64,000 nucleotides of DNA from Symsagittifera roscoffensis. Its lineage: Eukaryota > Xenacoelomorpha > Acoela > Convolutidae. Made by a program: the position numbers and the translations under genes. Shown piece after piece: positions 26,901 through 34,786 of this stretch. A model generated the notes under the pieces. The model worked only from the letters and a program-made list of their open reading frames with translations. It ran no database searches and was not told the DNA's origin. The DNA lies in assembly GCF_963678635.1 (NCBI RefSeq), contig NC_087062.1:75136349-75200348 (forward strand). The letters run 5' to 3'. Every line of letters begins with the position of its first letter. The stretch's first letter is position 1.

Positions 26901-28752
26901 ATAGGAGTGGCCCAAAAGGAAAAGGCGGGACGTAAATTGGACAAGGGAGGGTGTAAAAAGGGTCAACTAAATTTGAAAAACTAGAAAAATGTATCAAAAA
27001 AATTGTGACAGGAAAAGTCTTCAACAAAATATCAGTGTTTCAACCTAAAGTAAGTCTAATTTTTGCACTTTACTAGGAAAACGTATGGTAAGCCAAAACC
27101 ACTTGTTAATTTTTGAAAAGACTGCACTGAGTTTGTAATTTTAGACAATTTTTAGAGAAAAAAACTATATTATCAATAATGATTGATTACAACCGACTAA
27201 AATGAATTTTTTAATTGACAAAGAATAAGCTTATAAAACAAATTAATCGATTATATTTGACTTTTTTAAAATAACGGTTAAAAAATGCCTAAAATAACGG
27301 TTTCATATCATAATAAAAAAAAACAAATACGCGAAGCTTTTCTTCGTATCATTTTTTAAAAATTCTTTAAAATTTATTCTTTGTAACTTTTTAGCTGACC
27401 CGCACTCAAAAAAAGAGAAAATGAACGATCGATTATATTACAATTATAACTAAACTTTCATCAAAATTATAATTAATTATAAGCGCCAAATTTAGATGTT
27501 AAAACGATTTATAATCCATTAAAATGACAACATTTCTCGTGATATTACAATAAATTATAATCAATTATAAATTATTATAATTATTTCGAAAATCTCTGAT
27601 AATCAATTATAATCTATTATAATAGATTATAATCCTTTTTTCCGCCAAAAATATCCAAAAATGAGATGTTTTGTCATTCTTTGGTTCATCTGAACACAAA
27701 GTTTTACCACGAAACAATAGTTTCATAGAGATCCCTTCATGCTAGTTGAAAGAATCCCGCGGTAGGTGAAATATAACTTTTCTATATAAATCATGGAACT
27801 AATGTGTGCTATCAGTGTGCTGATATTTTGGTGGTCAAAAAAACTTCAAGTGTGAATCATGAAACAACAATAATCAAGAAAAAAAAACGTTATGAATTTG
27901 AATTGATTTGAAAACTGTTAAAACATTTTCTCATTTTTTACATAAACCAACTTCTACAAAAAGCATAAAATATAAGCAATTCAGGAGGAAAATCGAAGAC
28001 AAAATGGGCAAACAAAAGGGATTATAAACAATTATAATCGATTATAATGAGTTTGTTCTGCAAGACATATAAATTAGAAAGTTGGATAAAGATAATCGAT
28101 TAAGATCGATAATAATGTATTATAATTGATTATATTTGATTTCAAAAAGAGAGATTATAATCGATTATTAATTGATTTAAATCAATTTTTTCTCAATTTT
28201 TTAAGACTGGTACAAAAATCATATTATAATCGCTTAATAACGCTTAAAACTGGATGCGGGGATACTTTTCTTTATTTGATAACGGAATTTTTTCGATTAA
28301 CATGTGTGCGGTCTTCCTTGAGAAATTCCCCTAAAATGTTTTAATTAACCGAATTATTTACTCACAAGCATTTCTGCCGAGTGGAAACTCCTCCGCAAGA
28401 CTGAGAACACGCGGACCAATTGAAACTCTCTGCCGATGATAGTACAAATAGGCAGACGACCTAAAATATCAAAAACATGGATAAGACGGCAATAATTGTT
28501 AAAAACATATCAAATCAAAATTTAGGGGTAAATCAAAACAGCTTTCAACAAAACTTGTACGTCTTATCATCAGCGCGCGCCATTCAACTAAAGTTTTTTA
28601 TTGTTTCTTCTGAAGCTGCAGCACTTTTTGCTCGTTTTTATCTCGAAAATTAACCATAAAAGAAGGTTTCAATTAATTACATTTTAGATATACGAGAACA
28701 AACTTACCAAAGTTGCCAAAGTCACCAAGTCAAGTTCAGATTTCAGCCTCAT
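2766..28752 (-). CDS. papilin-like secreted matrix protein, 23 exons
   Basis: Predicted protein of about 1190 residues, probably secreted into extracellular or basement-membrane matrix. Exons in coding order: 28752-28708, 28460-28366, 26543-26416, 25994-25870, 25324-25201, 24885-24805, 19621-19527, 19308-19131, 18688-18562, 15495-15375, 14950-14843, 14578-14363, 13936-13745, 13356-13177, 10666-10504, 9435-9350, 7194-7092, 6709-6434, 6184-5955, 5171-5105, 4952-4572, 3511-3289, 2994-2766. The total is 3573 nt and every junction keeps phase. Order of domains: signal peptide (1-26), TSP1 (27-76), cysteine-rich and spacer (85-275), six TSP1 (275-657), Kunitz (660-715), five GCC repeats (724-910), two divergent Kunitz domains, Tyr/Pro-rich tail. 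The TSP1/Cys-rich/spacer/TSP1 block is the papilin cassette shared with ADAMTS proteins, here without a metalloprotease. No immunoglobulin or PLAC domain is visible. All introns are GT-AG except one GC-AG. Confidence 0.88.
3289..3511 (-). CDS. papilin exon 22: PQ linker and Kunitz-3 first part
   Basis: A PEPQPQPQPQPQ linker, then CSGSPRSQNLCALEYTLKYF and CQSYYDGGC. This is a divergent Kunitz with Ala at P1 and the GGC motif kept. Confidence 0.82.
3707..4144. mobile_element. hAT-like MITE with 8-bp target duplication
   Basis: Ends CAGGGGCTGATTTAGG and its inverted partner CTAGATCCGCCCCTG, flanked by perfect AATTGTAC duplications (3699-3706 and 4145-4152). The 8-bp duplication and CAGGGGC ends are typical of the hAT superfamily. 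It has no transposase and contains homopolymer C and A runs. It sits in the intron between papilin exons 21 and 22. Confidence 0.85.
4572..4952 (-). CDS. papilin exon 21: Kunitz-2 and Tyr-rich region
   Basis: CHGVPPDRYMNCGGTYESKYF through EECRTHC is a six-cysteine Kunitz domain with Gly at P1. It is followed by about 65 residues very rich in Tyr, Asn, His and Pro, which may be a cross-linkable or low-complexity matrix segment. Confidence 0.88.
5105..5171 (-). CDS. papilin exon 20: end of fifth GCC repeat
   Basis: Short 67-nt exon beginning DGETAADVYQSNC, which completes GCCPDG from exon 19. Acceptor TTTTCAG, donor GTAATT. Confidence 0.85.
5172..5954. other. papilin intron 19: MITE fragment and tRNA-like patch
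   Basis: About 5370-5560 matches the foldback MITE at 9717-10448 (TATCCGGACAAAAC, CCAAAATTTTACCCCAAAAATGG). About 5560-5640 has a tRNA-like D-arm string (TAGTGGTAAGGCGTTCACTTCGAGA) but no good B box, so it looks like a tRNA-derived SINE piece rather than a gene. Confidence 0.4.
5955..6184 (-). CDS. papilin exon 19: PQ-rich linker, GCC repeats 4-5
   Basis: A Pro/Gln/Arg linker (RPEPQPRPQPQPRPDPRP) precedes SAYGCCPDGSAAYPD and TTYGCCP. The fifth motif is split by the intron and completed by DG at the start of exon 20. Confidence 0.9.
6434..6709 (-). CDS. papilin exon 18: three GCC-type papilin repeats
   Basis: Three tandem units with the pattern YGCCPDG...G(x)nGC: LYGCCPDGVTFARGRDYLGC, then one with PFGCCPDGVSVAQGPDYYGC, then the degenerate MYGCCKDNKSHAHGPNY. 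This small disulfide repeat is known from papilins. Confidence 0.9.
6823..6890. repeat. imperfect hairpin in papilin intron 17
   Basis: ACCGGACCAAGTTAACA and CTCCCCCTCCCA pair with TGGGGAGGATGTTAACTTGATCCGGT. The GTTAACAAG/poly-G pattern recurs at 56745-56820. Probably a small foldback repeat. Confidence 0.5.
7092..7194 (-). CDS. papilin exon 17: second half of Kunitz-1
   Basis: VFVYSGCGGNRNNFPNRLKC is the conserved Kunitz core with cysteines 4-5; STC supplies the sixth. Donor GTGGGT, chosen because it keeps phase with exon 18. Confidence 0.92.
7195..9349. other. papilin intron 16: repeats only
   Basis: About 7530-7760 and about 8780-8900 are diverged pieces of the foldback MITE family at 9717-10448. 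8437-8507 is a 21-bp tandem repeat (TACTCTAATATACAAATAT, about 3.5 units). No exon-like sequence seen in the rest. Confidence 0.45.
9200..9315. mobile_element. hAT-like MITE right-end fragment
   Basis: Shares GTGCTTTGGGAGAGCTCG and CGAGAAAATCCTAGATCC, ending GCCCCTG, with the copy at 3707-4144. Confidence 0.65.
9350..9435 (-). CDS. papilin exon 16: first half of Kunitz-1
   Basis: CGLAMDYGDCGQKVFRYYF through SASCE gives Kunitz cysteines 1-3. The P1 position after cysteine 2 is Gly, not Lys or Arg. The only way to keep frame with exon 17 is a GC donor (GCGAGA). Confidence 0.85.
9717..10448. mobile_element. foldback MITE with TA target duplication
   Basis: A 732-bp element whose two arms, each about 310 bp, are inverted copies around a roughly 100-bp centre. 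Ends read CAGTGCTGATTTAAAGTATCCGGAC and the inverse, flanked by TA on both sides (9715-9716, 10449-10450). A TA duplication and CAGT ends suggest a Tc1/mariner-type transposase moved it. No transposase is present. Confidence 0.8.
10504..10666 (-). CDS. papilin exon 15: end of TSP1-7
   Basis: CSSKCGQGSQKREVMC and CEKQLRPPSNRTCNLAPC complete the seventh TSP1. It ends in a proline-rich linker in phase 1 (donor GTAGAT). Confidence 0.93.
11967..12368. mobile_element. MITE with GGGTCTTATGCAC inverted ends
   Basis: Ends GGGTCTTATGCACTAAATGG and the inverse of GGGTCTTATGCACAAAACGG, with 8-bp duplications ACATTTCC (11959-11966, 12369-12376). Partial relatives occur at about 15744 and at 16177-16260 (TTGCACTAAATGGCCCAAAA). 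Confidence 0.78.
12807..12900. repeat. 30-bp tandem repeat, three units
   Basis: Units start with CAGTTCAAATCTTGCATTGA at 12807, 12837 and 12867, and a fourth CAGTT begins at 12897. The third unit has diverged at its end. Confidence 0.85.
13177..13356 (-). CDS. papilin exon 14: TSP1-6 and start of TSP1-7
   Basis: CSVVCGWGIQKRQVKC, CNRQTKPQAHKSCFLNC and WTHSNWSK. Phase 0 at both ends. Confidence 0.93.
13357..13744. other. papilin intron 13, nothing recognised
   Basis: AT-rich intron of 388 bp with no repeat or coding signal that I can support. Confidence 0.4.
13745..13936 (-). CDS. papilin exon 13: TSP1-5 and start of TSP1-6
   Basis: CSSDCGEGMRSREVSC is a typical TSP1 core. A serine-rich insertion follows, then CDPKTKPPSLDTC and IWFASPWEE. 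Confidence 0.92.
13937..14362. other. papilin intron 12, nothing recognised
   Basis: 426 bp. It has a short purely local CATG/ATCATG-rich stretch near 14285-14340 and no coding signal. Confidence 0.4.
14363..14578 (-). CDS. papilin exon 12: TSP1-4 and start of TSP1-5
   Basis: CDADCFQTRELECV opens the exon and YKWTAGQWSE closes it. The middle has an acidic Asn/Asp/Glu insertion not usual for TSP1. Confidence 0.88.
14843..14950 (-). CDS. papilin exon 11: end of TSP1-3, start of TSP1-4
   Basis: Encodes CLLSDGPKPSSTELCSGVNC then WKVTHWST. One exon carries the end of one repeat and the start of the next, as in exons 12-15. Confidence 0.88.
14951..15374. other. papilin intron 10, nothing recognised
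   Basis: 424 bp of ordinary AT-rich intron sequence. Confidence 0.4.
15375..15495 (-). CDS. papilin exon 10: TSP1-3
   Basis: WVATEWSECIDNCEDGERAR is a divergent TSP1 start. The donor is GTCAGT, the same form as at exon 3. Confidence 0.8.
17418..17429 (+). promoter_or_regulatory. TATA-like box of the nested gene
   Basis: TTTATATTTAAG lies 27-38 bp upstream of the ATG at 17456, so the 5' UTR would be very short. Confidence 0.35.
17456..18298 (+). CDS. intronless nested gene, 280 residues, function unknown
   Basis: A single uninterrupted plus-strand ORF inside a papilin intron, on the opposite strand. The protein is basic and polar, with phosphoacceptor-rich segments (FYLSDSGSNCLSDGPSAGEF), a Pro/Tyr/Asn-rich middle (about 85-150) and a C-terminal helical stretch (KLVLALNKVNRAAENLNKMS) that could be a short coiled coil. 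No signal peptide or membrane span is visible. Codon-length openness, balanced composition and the flanking signals argue for a real gene. A TATA-like box lies about 35 bp upstream and ATTAAA 41 bp after the stop. I recognise no family. Being intronless and nested, it may be a retrogene, but that is inference. Confidence 0.72.
   Translation: MKKQIMQMSATSYQATKKDPKLSRDLSETEHIMHKYKNRPSYYSKMENSGFYLSDSGSNCLSDGPSAGEFYLISKDRYKQKKPRSVSAVPTTRQPVYVTHPTPIVYTVPANSYPYAIPNSINPAPYTYFPLYTYLAPTNHNLAYSTNQNQGLSTNQKAAPVTPRVVHRKPLYERQYAEKPNFQEKAKIEESFSKRMKDHKLQPIRFYEKSGNSFDYSDYLIGYEDRQSIGAENRSRSGRRSNDKLVLALNKVNRAAENLNKMSSQLNQNMNSIMTTEYVY
18339..18344 (+). terminator. poly(A) signal of the nested gene
   Basis: ATTAAA, the commonest variant poly(A) signal, 41 bp after the stop codon. 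Confidence 0.4.
18562..18688 (-). CDS. papilin exon 9: end of TSP1-2
   Basis: Acceptor TCTTCAG at 18689-18695 keeps phase and gives IQNLLVSCAKK through to RVCNTHPCKAR. A nearer CAG would shift the frame. Confidence 0.88.
18689..19130. other. papilin intron 8, nothing recognised
   Basis: 442 bp; only T-rich runs and no repeat family I can name. Confidence 0.4.
19131..19308 (-). CDS. papilin exon 8: end of spacer, start of TSP1-2
   Basis: VRVEYEFYIP is the usual end of the spacer. The exon then encodes a Ser/Asp-rich linker and YVWVTTPAGECTVRCGGG, the start of TSP1-2. Confidence 0.9.
19527..19621 (-). CDS. papilin exon 7: spacer domain
   Basis: Encodes a polar beta-rich stretch ending IRGPIQTPLTVS. 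It follows a 5.2-kb intron that carries a fossil retroelement. Phase fits both neighbours. Confidence 0.8.
19622..24804. other. papilin intron 6 carrying a fossil retroelement
   Basis: The largest intron. About 21.0-24.1 kb is decayed pol sequence (listed separately). 19622-20900 and 24120-24800 show no recognised feature apart from a (GATGAT) run near 19768. Confidence 0.5.
20950..24110 (+). pseudogene. decayed Ty3-like retrotransposon pol
   Basis: Plus-strand remnants, broken by many stops and shifts. RT: LDLRYAYAEIS near 21850 and GITDMPAELQKAVGLTLTN at about 21970-22025, matching the RT fingers/palm of Ty3-type elements. Integrase: QLDFTGALTLQVNKHTHIF, then IDNISKY and GVPRKLDATKH at about 22270-22460, followed by VDDHRAVGSIEHLL near 22510-22560. 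A DKKLFLFELHMGECPNK remnant lies near 22655-22705. The second catalytic Asp is not evident. 23758-24108 is a Lys/Glu/Arg-rich stretch that may be part of the element. It is a different family from the 33-51 kb element, whose RT has GISIGPAAF instead. Confidence 0.7.
24805..24885 (-). CDS. papilin exon 6: spacer domain
   Basis: VIEIPAGATSVVVTKDTDGN matches the IPxGA motif of ADAMTS-type spacers. Phase 1 on both sides. Confidence 0.9.
24886..25200. other. papilin intron 5, nothing recognised
   Basis: 315 bp without a recognisable feature. Confidence 0.4.
25201..25324 (-). CDS. papilin exon 5: cysteine-rich to spacer
   Basis: Encodes RVGCDGIVRSEKRFDKCGVC, the most diagnostic block of the papilin/ADAMTS cysteine-rich domain, then the start of the spacer. 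Donor GTAGAC. Confidence 0.92.
25420..25760. mobile_element. decayed hAT-like MITE, inverted
   Basis: Contains weakly matching inner segments of the family (GTGCGCCGCAGGC, TATATTGGCGATAAAGGCACC, GACCGAAAATGGATGTC). Ends are not clear. Confidence 0.4.
25870..25994 (-). CDS. papilin exon 4: cysteine-rich region
   Basis: Encodes ESCRLSCFSDAGVYRVY... LPDGTECSINSICVQGICK, the ADAMTS/papilin cysteine-rich pattern with its DGTxC motif. Donor GTAATG. Confidence 0.9.
26160..26345. mobile_element. hAT-like MITE fragment
   Basis: Left part of the same family (GCGGATTTAGGGGGGG, GGGATTCGACCCCCTGCCGAC, TCCATTTTTGGCTGACCGACCC). The right end is missing. Confidence 0.65.
26416..26543 (-). CDS. papilin exon 3: end of TSP1-1
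   Basis: It supplies the last cysteines of the first TSP1 (VCDDEIKACNHQPC) and the segment leading to the cysteine-rich region (WTQMCEQKSRSF). Donor GTCAGT. Confidence 0.88.
26544..28365. other. papilin intron 2: dense ATTATAAT palindromes
   Basis: From about 27430 to 28230 the motif ATTATAATC, ATTATAAT or its inverse recurs many times, including TATAATCGATTATAA palindromes. No coding sequence. 26700-27400 shows nothing else. Confidence 0.6.
28366..28460 (-). CDS. papilin exon 2: end of signal peptide, TSP1-1
   Basis: The hydrophobic core VVCLFVLSSA is followed directly by FNWSACSQSCGGVSTRQKC, the classic start of a thrombospondin type 1 repeat. Acceptor TTTTAG, donor GTGAGT. Confidence 0.9.
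28708..28752 (-). CDS. papilin exon 1: start codon and signal peptide
   Basis: ATG followed by MRLKSELDLVTLATL and donor GTAAGT. It joins exon 2 (VVCLFVLSSAES) in phase to give a good signal peptide. This continuity is why I chose this start. Confidence 0.75.
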
Positions 28753-29214
28753 CTCGAGATTGTTCGGAACTGTTTCCCAAAACGAAGACCAAATTAAATG
28801 GAAGGCTATCTATCTCCTATTTTTTATTAAACAAAAAGAGAAAGTTTGATCATAATATTTGGAGGCTGTTTGTGCCGGTTAGAATAACTAACCTTCTTAG
28901 TTGATTGATTGCCTCGTCTTTTGTTTGCCGTTACTGTAAACAGATTTGTAGCAAAGTTAAAGAGCTTTTTGCACCTGATGTTCAAGAAACCATCAAATCA
29001 TTCTGCAGTGTCAGAGAAGCTAAGAAAATGAATAAGGTATTGAATTAGTATCACTTCGTAAAAATTATTCGATTATAATTTAAAAAATAGGCTAAAATTG
29101 AAGCTTTATCGTTGTAACATCCTCTCACAAACTGCTACAGGGAGAGAACATCCTCTCACTCGATTTTGACCGTATATAATTCCTCGGGTCGATGTTTCGG
29201 CTTTCAAAGTCGAG

Positions 29215-29580
29215 CATAAGTCAGTGCTCGACCGAAAAACAATAGTCGAGACAGGGGTTTCGGTCGAGCACAAATTCAAAACACCGCTCGAACAGGATCG
29301 AAACATACCTCGAGCACGGTCGAAAAATACCGATTGTCACGCGGTAATTCGGAGTCAAAAAGAAAAATTTCTTTCAAATACGAACATTTTTTTTTATTAT
29401 TTCTGGTCAAAACTTATCTTGCTTGCGTCGAGCACAGTCGAGCACATTTTTTTCGGTCGAACACGGTCGAAACACACCGATTTTTGATCGAGAAAGTTGA
29501 AACATACCAATTTTTGGTCGTGACGGCCAAAACATACCAATTTTTGGTCGACACGGTCGAAACATAAAGTCTAAGGTCGG
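29215..29580. repeat. degenerate tandem repeat (GGTCGAAACATACC)
   Basis: Roughly 28-33-bp units built on CGGTCGAAACATACCAATTT with many variants (GGTCGAGCAC, GGTCGACACGG). The middle, 29340-29420, is interrupted. Confidence 0.7.
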
Positions 29581-30219
29581 CCTGATATAAACATCGTGCG
29601 GTTAACGCCCTTGAAGTTTTTAATTCAAGGGTCTCTGGCTTGAAACTTACAATGATCAGTGCTTGGAGCTTGCGAAGTCCAACTGGTCTTTAAAACATAA
29701 AAAAAACATTGGATATAACATGAAAAATTCTTTTCAAAAAAATTTATTCATTTTATTAGGCTCTTATAAAATTGGGACTCTTTTACTTACAAGACGAGTG
29801 CCGAAGTTCAAAAAGCCGAAAGCTAACAAAAGTGACTCAAAAAACCAAAAAAGAACTGTTTTCGACATATATAGCATCTTTTTGACTTTTCGATGGGCTT
29901 AAACTTGGATTTGCTTAAGTGGAAGGAAAGTTTTTAAACTGCTTTAGTAATTCATGCATTGGCAAAACTAAGCTTGCAAACGGTATCACACGTAAAATAT
30001 ACGGTTGTGAAAGATAATTTTTTAAACACCAAATAATGATTTAATTAAAAATGAAAATGGTGGTAATCGATTGTATGTTATACTTGAATTAAACGACTCG
30101 ATAATTACCTAAATTTTTAAGTGTTCATCTCGGTACAAACAATCAACAAATTTTGACAGTTTGTTTCACACAATTTTTATACATGCTTTATTCATATTAA
30201 ATATAATTTATATAAAGAT

Positions 30220-30385
30220 TGCTTACAGGACATTATCAGATCACATTCAGATCATTAGATTATATACAGATGATATACAGATCATATACATATTATCTAC
30301 AGGTTGTATACCGGTTACATATAGATTGTATACAGATTTTATAATGATTTAATACATATTATATACAGATTATGTACTGATTTTT
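30220..30385. repeat. ATATACAGAT short tandem repeat
   Basis: About 10-11-bp units around ATACAGATTAT, roughly 14 degenerate copies. They make chance open frames here. Confidence 0.7.
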
Positions 30386-33160
30386 TCAGTTTTTATGCAT
30401 AAAAATGGCATCTGAAGTAATTTCGCCTGATATCTTTTTTATTCACCGCTGGGCAATTGAGAAAAAGGGATCTCATGAAATTTATCGTTTGCCAACTCAG
30501 ATTCTGGCACTCATGAACAGCACTCATGAACAGAACCGTTCCGACTACTGCGTTGATCACACGCGCGATCTTTTTTTGCTAATACTTTGAATAAACTTTT
30601 TTCTTGTGAATTTATTTTAGTCTGAAACTACTTGAGCTCCGTGCTCAAAAACTTTGGTTTGTTTAGACTTTTCGATTCAATTGAACCTTTTCAACAAATA
30701 AATAATTCTTTTAAAATTTTTTTGAGTTATACTGATTTGAAAAATGGTATGAGCAGAATTTGATTGAAGTTTTCTTTTGAGGACGATAGTCGGTTCCTCA
30801 ATTTTATAACTCTACTAAGATTTTTGCTTTAAGTTTGAAAAATTTTGATCTTTGTTTTGTCTTGCGCGACTAAAGTTTGAAATGTTTTGACTGTGTTTTC
30901 GTTTTCGCGGCAAAAATGAGTAGTTTGACCTTTTGCTCCTTTTTTAAAAGCTTCTCGACCACAGAAATTTATTTGCACAAATGCACTTTCTCATTTTTTA
31001 GATTTTTTTTCAATTTCGGAGATCCTCATTGGCGATATTGGGATCGAAATGTAGATTCAATTAACTTTTTGATTACACTCAGGCGATAGGTTTTGTTTCA
31101 GATTAGGTTTTTCCCAAATAACTATAAAACTTTTTCTATTGAATTATAATTTTTTTTTCATAATTTTCAAAGTTTTTTGTTTTTTTTTATGAGAAAAATA
31201 TTTTGTTCATAGCAGCTAAAATAGGAGGACCTTATTAAACTCAGAGATGCCTAACATACTCTGTAGGTTGAAACTGATTCTGTTTATAAGAAAACAAAGT
31301 TGTAACATAGCCAACAGAGAGTTGAAAAAGATTCAATGAACGCAAGTAAACAGAAAAAGAAACGGATTTAAATTTGTAACTTTTTTTCGAGCTTTATAGA
31401 AAAGTAAAGATAGCGATTGTATAGCGATTTAAGAATTGATAACATTTTTTTAACATGGCCCAGTGCCTCTGGGTTCAACGCATTATCACTAAGTGGAGTT
31501 GGAACAACATGGGTATCAGCACTGACGTTGTTTGATTGTTGTTGAGTTATCGTTTTATCTGCCACTACCTTTGGTCGATTTAAGGTTGAGTGATAATTTC
31601 TGCCACACATATTGACTTTGCGCCGCTTTTCAGATTTAAAAACGTTCAATTTGTGACCATAGAAACAGTTGAAGCCGAGCGAAGGAAAATTGTTTCACCT
31701 GCTCTTTTCTTTTGTTTACTGAGAGTTTTAAGAACTCTGAGCAACGCCTCAAATAGTGGTTTTGATCAATCGGGCAAACAATGCACTAAATCGCTACTCA
31801 ATTGGGCAAACAAACAACTCAACTAAGTAGCTAAAAGTACCTTAAGCATCAGGTTAAAAGAGCGTGAGTTTTTGGAACATTATAGGTAGCATCATTATCT
31901 GCAACTACACTTGATGGACTCATATCCAAAAAAATGGCCAATTTAATCAAAGCCCAAAAATCCCAATCAAAATAATTTTTCAAAATAGAAAAATAAAACA
32001 AAAAGTAAAGCAAAAGTAAGTTCGAGAATTTTTTTTTCATACTTTTTTTTGTTTCTTTTCTCTATCTTACTAAAATATTTTGTTGGCCAAGTTAGTAGTT
32101 TGAATTATGTGAAAATATGGAAACAATATACTGAGTCAGGGCATAAATTGAAAATATAAAATATAGCCATTAAAAGGCTGGAGAAGTGTTAAAGAACTTA
32201 CGATAATCTTTTTTCTTTTAAAATTAACCCAGTGAGAAAACTGGATCATGCGGTTATTCTTAAGTCTGCCCGAAAGATTAAAAATCAAACAATAAATCGA
32301 TCTTGGCGTTTGTAATTACAGAGTAATTACATTTGTAATAACAGAGTAAGTACAGAGCCACCAGACAGTTGGCAAAGATTCAATGAAAGCGGAGTTAAAA
32401 CAAAAAATACGGAGTTAAATTTTGTAAACTTTTTTTGAACTTCATAAAAAAGTATAGATAGTGTTAAAACTCTTTGTAAAAAATTTCATGATTGACACTT
32501 TTTTAAAAAAAATTATCCCAATTTGAGAAAACTGGATCAATACTTGAAATTTTTATTTTGCTGGGAAATTCGATGAATAAATTCCTTTCGAAACTAGAAG
32601 CCTTTTCCACTTTCGATACTGGAGTTTGCCCTTCTTCGACAAAGGAGCGACTTCCTGGCAAAAAACGAGAGAAAAATGATCGCGACCTATTTAAGAGTAT
32701 GAACTACATTCATCTACTCACTCTCACACGCTCCAGACAATAGAACGTTTCCAGACAATAGTGTTAAGACCGTTCATCTCTTTTGAGTTAGGACCGAAGT
32801 GTATAACTCATAGAGTAATTTCGGATAGGGTACACCGTCTGCTCGTCACGCTATCTTATTTTCGGCCGGATAGATTCGTGCAACTTCTTAGTCTAATACC
32901 AATCCTAATCTTACTCTTATACTATCTAGTCTCAGGTTGTTTAACTAGTCTCTGCTAGGCTCAATAGATCTAGGGTATACTGGTTTATTGCGGTTGCTGA
33001 AGTCTTCTTGGAGAGTCAACTAATTTCTAAGTTAAATTCAAATCTTTCTGGTGCTGAAATTACAAGTAATTTCAGCACTTACAAATAAGTGGATTGTTAG
33101 TCAGATGGATCATGATTGGTTAATATTAAATACTTTACATTGGTAAAATATCTAATTTAT

Positions 33161-33194
33161 CCAATCATAAAATGTAGTTTAGATCAGGTTCCAC
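33161..33194. repeat. 34-bp direct repeat, left copy
   Basis: CCAATCATAAAATGTAGTTT followed by AGATCAGGTTCCAC, identical to 51223-51256. Sequences outside and inside the repeat differ. It marks the 3' edge of the element as transcribed. Confidence 0.9.
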
Positions 33195-34786
33195 CCATCC
33201 GGGTTTTACAGAGTTTTTTAGAATAGTCTTTCTGTAATTCAAAGGATGGATGATGGACGTTGGTATTTGGCGAACATCATATTTCTTCTGGGTTCTCTTG
33301 TTAGAGAAGTTCCAGGTTCAATCGTTGTGTTTTCTCATGACAACGACTGGGTTTTCGCAACAAGCTCAAATCTGATTTCAGAATGGTTGGCTATGTCAGG
33401 TTTTTCTGTTTCATTGATGAGAACTTCTTTGTGTTTGATCTTGTCTGGGAATGGCGTGGAGATTGTGCGTGGAGGGGATGCCTGGTTACTCGGATCTGTA
33501 CGTATACTTGAACATCGAGGTGGTCATTGGTCTAGTTCAATGAAGTCCTTTTCTGCGAAGTCAAGTCGTACTCTAAATCCTTTGAGTTGTGATTGTGGGC
33601 GGCATATTGATTGTGGTTGGCCATTCTTTTTCGAGTGTAGTGGGTTCATTTTGTCTTTGGATGTTCGTCTTTGGTGTTGTATGCTGATCTATATATTGCA
33701 TAATATAATTTACATTTTATAAAACTTTTATTAGTTTAATGTTTTTTAATTATGATTTTGGTTAGTTGTTTTCACAAAAGCTTTTTGTTTTAGTTCAGTT
33801 ATTTTGAAGAGTTACTCACCCTTGAGTAGCTCTTATTAAAAATAGGAGTGTGTGTCACAAAGCGTGGATGTAGCGCGGTGGGTTAGGCCGGCTATAGAGC
33901 ATGCTCAGGACGTCCTCTTCTGGTGGGTTAGGCCAGGAGTGGGAGTATGATTGCATGCGGTTTTTGTGAGAAGTCCTGTTATTTGACAACGTTTTATGTT
34001 GGGTTTGTTGTGGTTTTTCTTATGTTTTGTTGGTTGTGTCCTTTTTTCAAAAATCAATTTGTTTGTGGTATGGGTTTGTCTTTCGACTTTTTTGTGTTTA
34101 ATTATTTCTTTCTTAGACTTTATAATAGTCTTCAAAAGAATAAATTATCCAGTTTTAAACTGGGTTAATCCGGTTTGGGTACCGTTGGTTTCCTTTTCTT
34201 AGTCATGCTGTTATGCTATGTGTTGTGGTGTTTAGTAAGCTGCATTGGTTAGTTTTGTTTAGTATATAATTCCTTTCCAACCGGGTTAAAGGAAAGTTTG
34301 AAACTTGTTATCGTGTGTTAGAGTTGTTGAGTGTGAAAGCTTGAAACTGAAATTCATTGTTTAAACAATTCTTCGTGGGCGAGCTGTGCGAATTTGGATA
34401 GAATTCTTGTGCGAGTGAATGAAAATATCAAAAGGTTAGTACTGCATTTGCTTCTTATTAATTTACTACATAGAATTTCAATTTTACTGCTAGTTGTTGG
34501 AGAAAATTAAGTTACAAATTTTCATCATTATTAGATTTACTGCAATTGGGAAAAAATTTATAAATTAAATTACTGCATTGGTATTATTTTTATTTAATTA
34601 TTTGGTGCAAAAAATTAATAGAGTTTTAAACAGTTTGAAGATGTTTTCAATTTTTATTTTCTTTTGTGAATTTTTCAGATGATCGTTGGATGAAGGCTAA
34701 AATTCTAAAGAAGACATGAATAAAGAATGGTTAGTTTCTAATTTTATTTTAATTAGTTAATAATATGTATAATTCATACTTACTTG
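33195..34786. other. 3' non-coding part of the retroelement
   Basis: About 1.6 kb after the 602-codon ORF. 33240-33720 on the minus strand reads with only two stops in about 160 codons and may be a decayed ORF. 33870-33940 has two GGTGGGTTAGGCC copies, the first within a tRNA-like A-box context (TAGCGCGGTGGGTTAGGCC). I find no second LTR here. Confidence 0.4.

Larger units (their letters stand above)
28753..33160. other. intergenic region between papilin and the retroelement
   Basis: Holds two tandem repeats (29215-29580, 30220-30385) and two copies of the repeat seen at 2160-2390 (about 31290-31480 and 32210-32560). Two minus-strand stretches share VVAD-containing peptides (about 31560 and 31905), perhaps remnants of another element. 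No supported gene. Confidence 0.45.

Noticed and set aside
30161-30352. 63-codon ORF.
   Set aside because: Produced by the ATATACAGAT tandem repeat.
31368-31649. 93-codon minus-strand ORF that could be an upstream papilin exon.
   Set aside because: No signal peptide, no fitting splice sites, and the start and signal peptide of papilin are already explained by exon 1 at 28752.
33044-33193. A possible 145-bp left LTR starting TGGTGCTG after CTTTC, with CTTTC also following the right repeat copy, and a perfect 13-bp inverted repeat (GTGCTGAAATTAC) at its start.
   Set aside because: The sequence has no counterpart at the right end apart from the 34 bp already listed, and a 5-bp match is likely by chance.
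33246-33722. 158-codon plus-strand ORF.
   Set aside because: It lies in the T/G-rich strand of the retroelement, where stops are rare; the residues show no domain or codon pattern.
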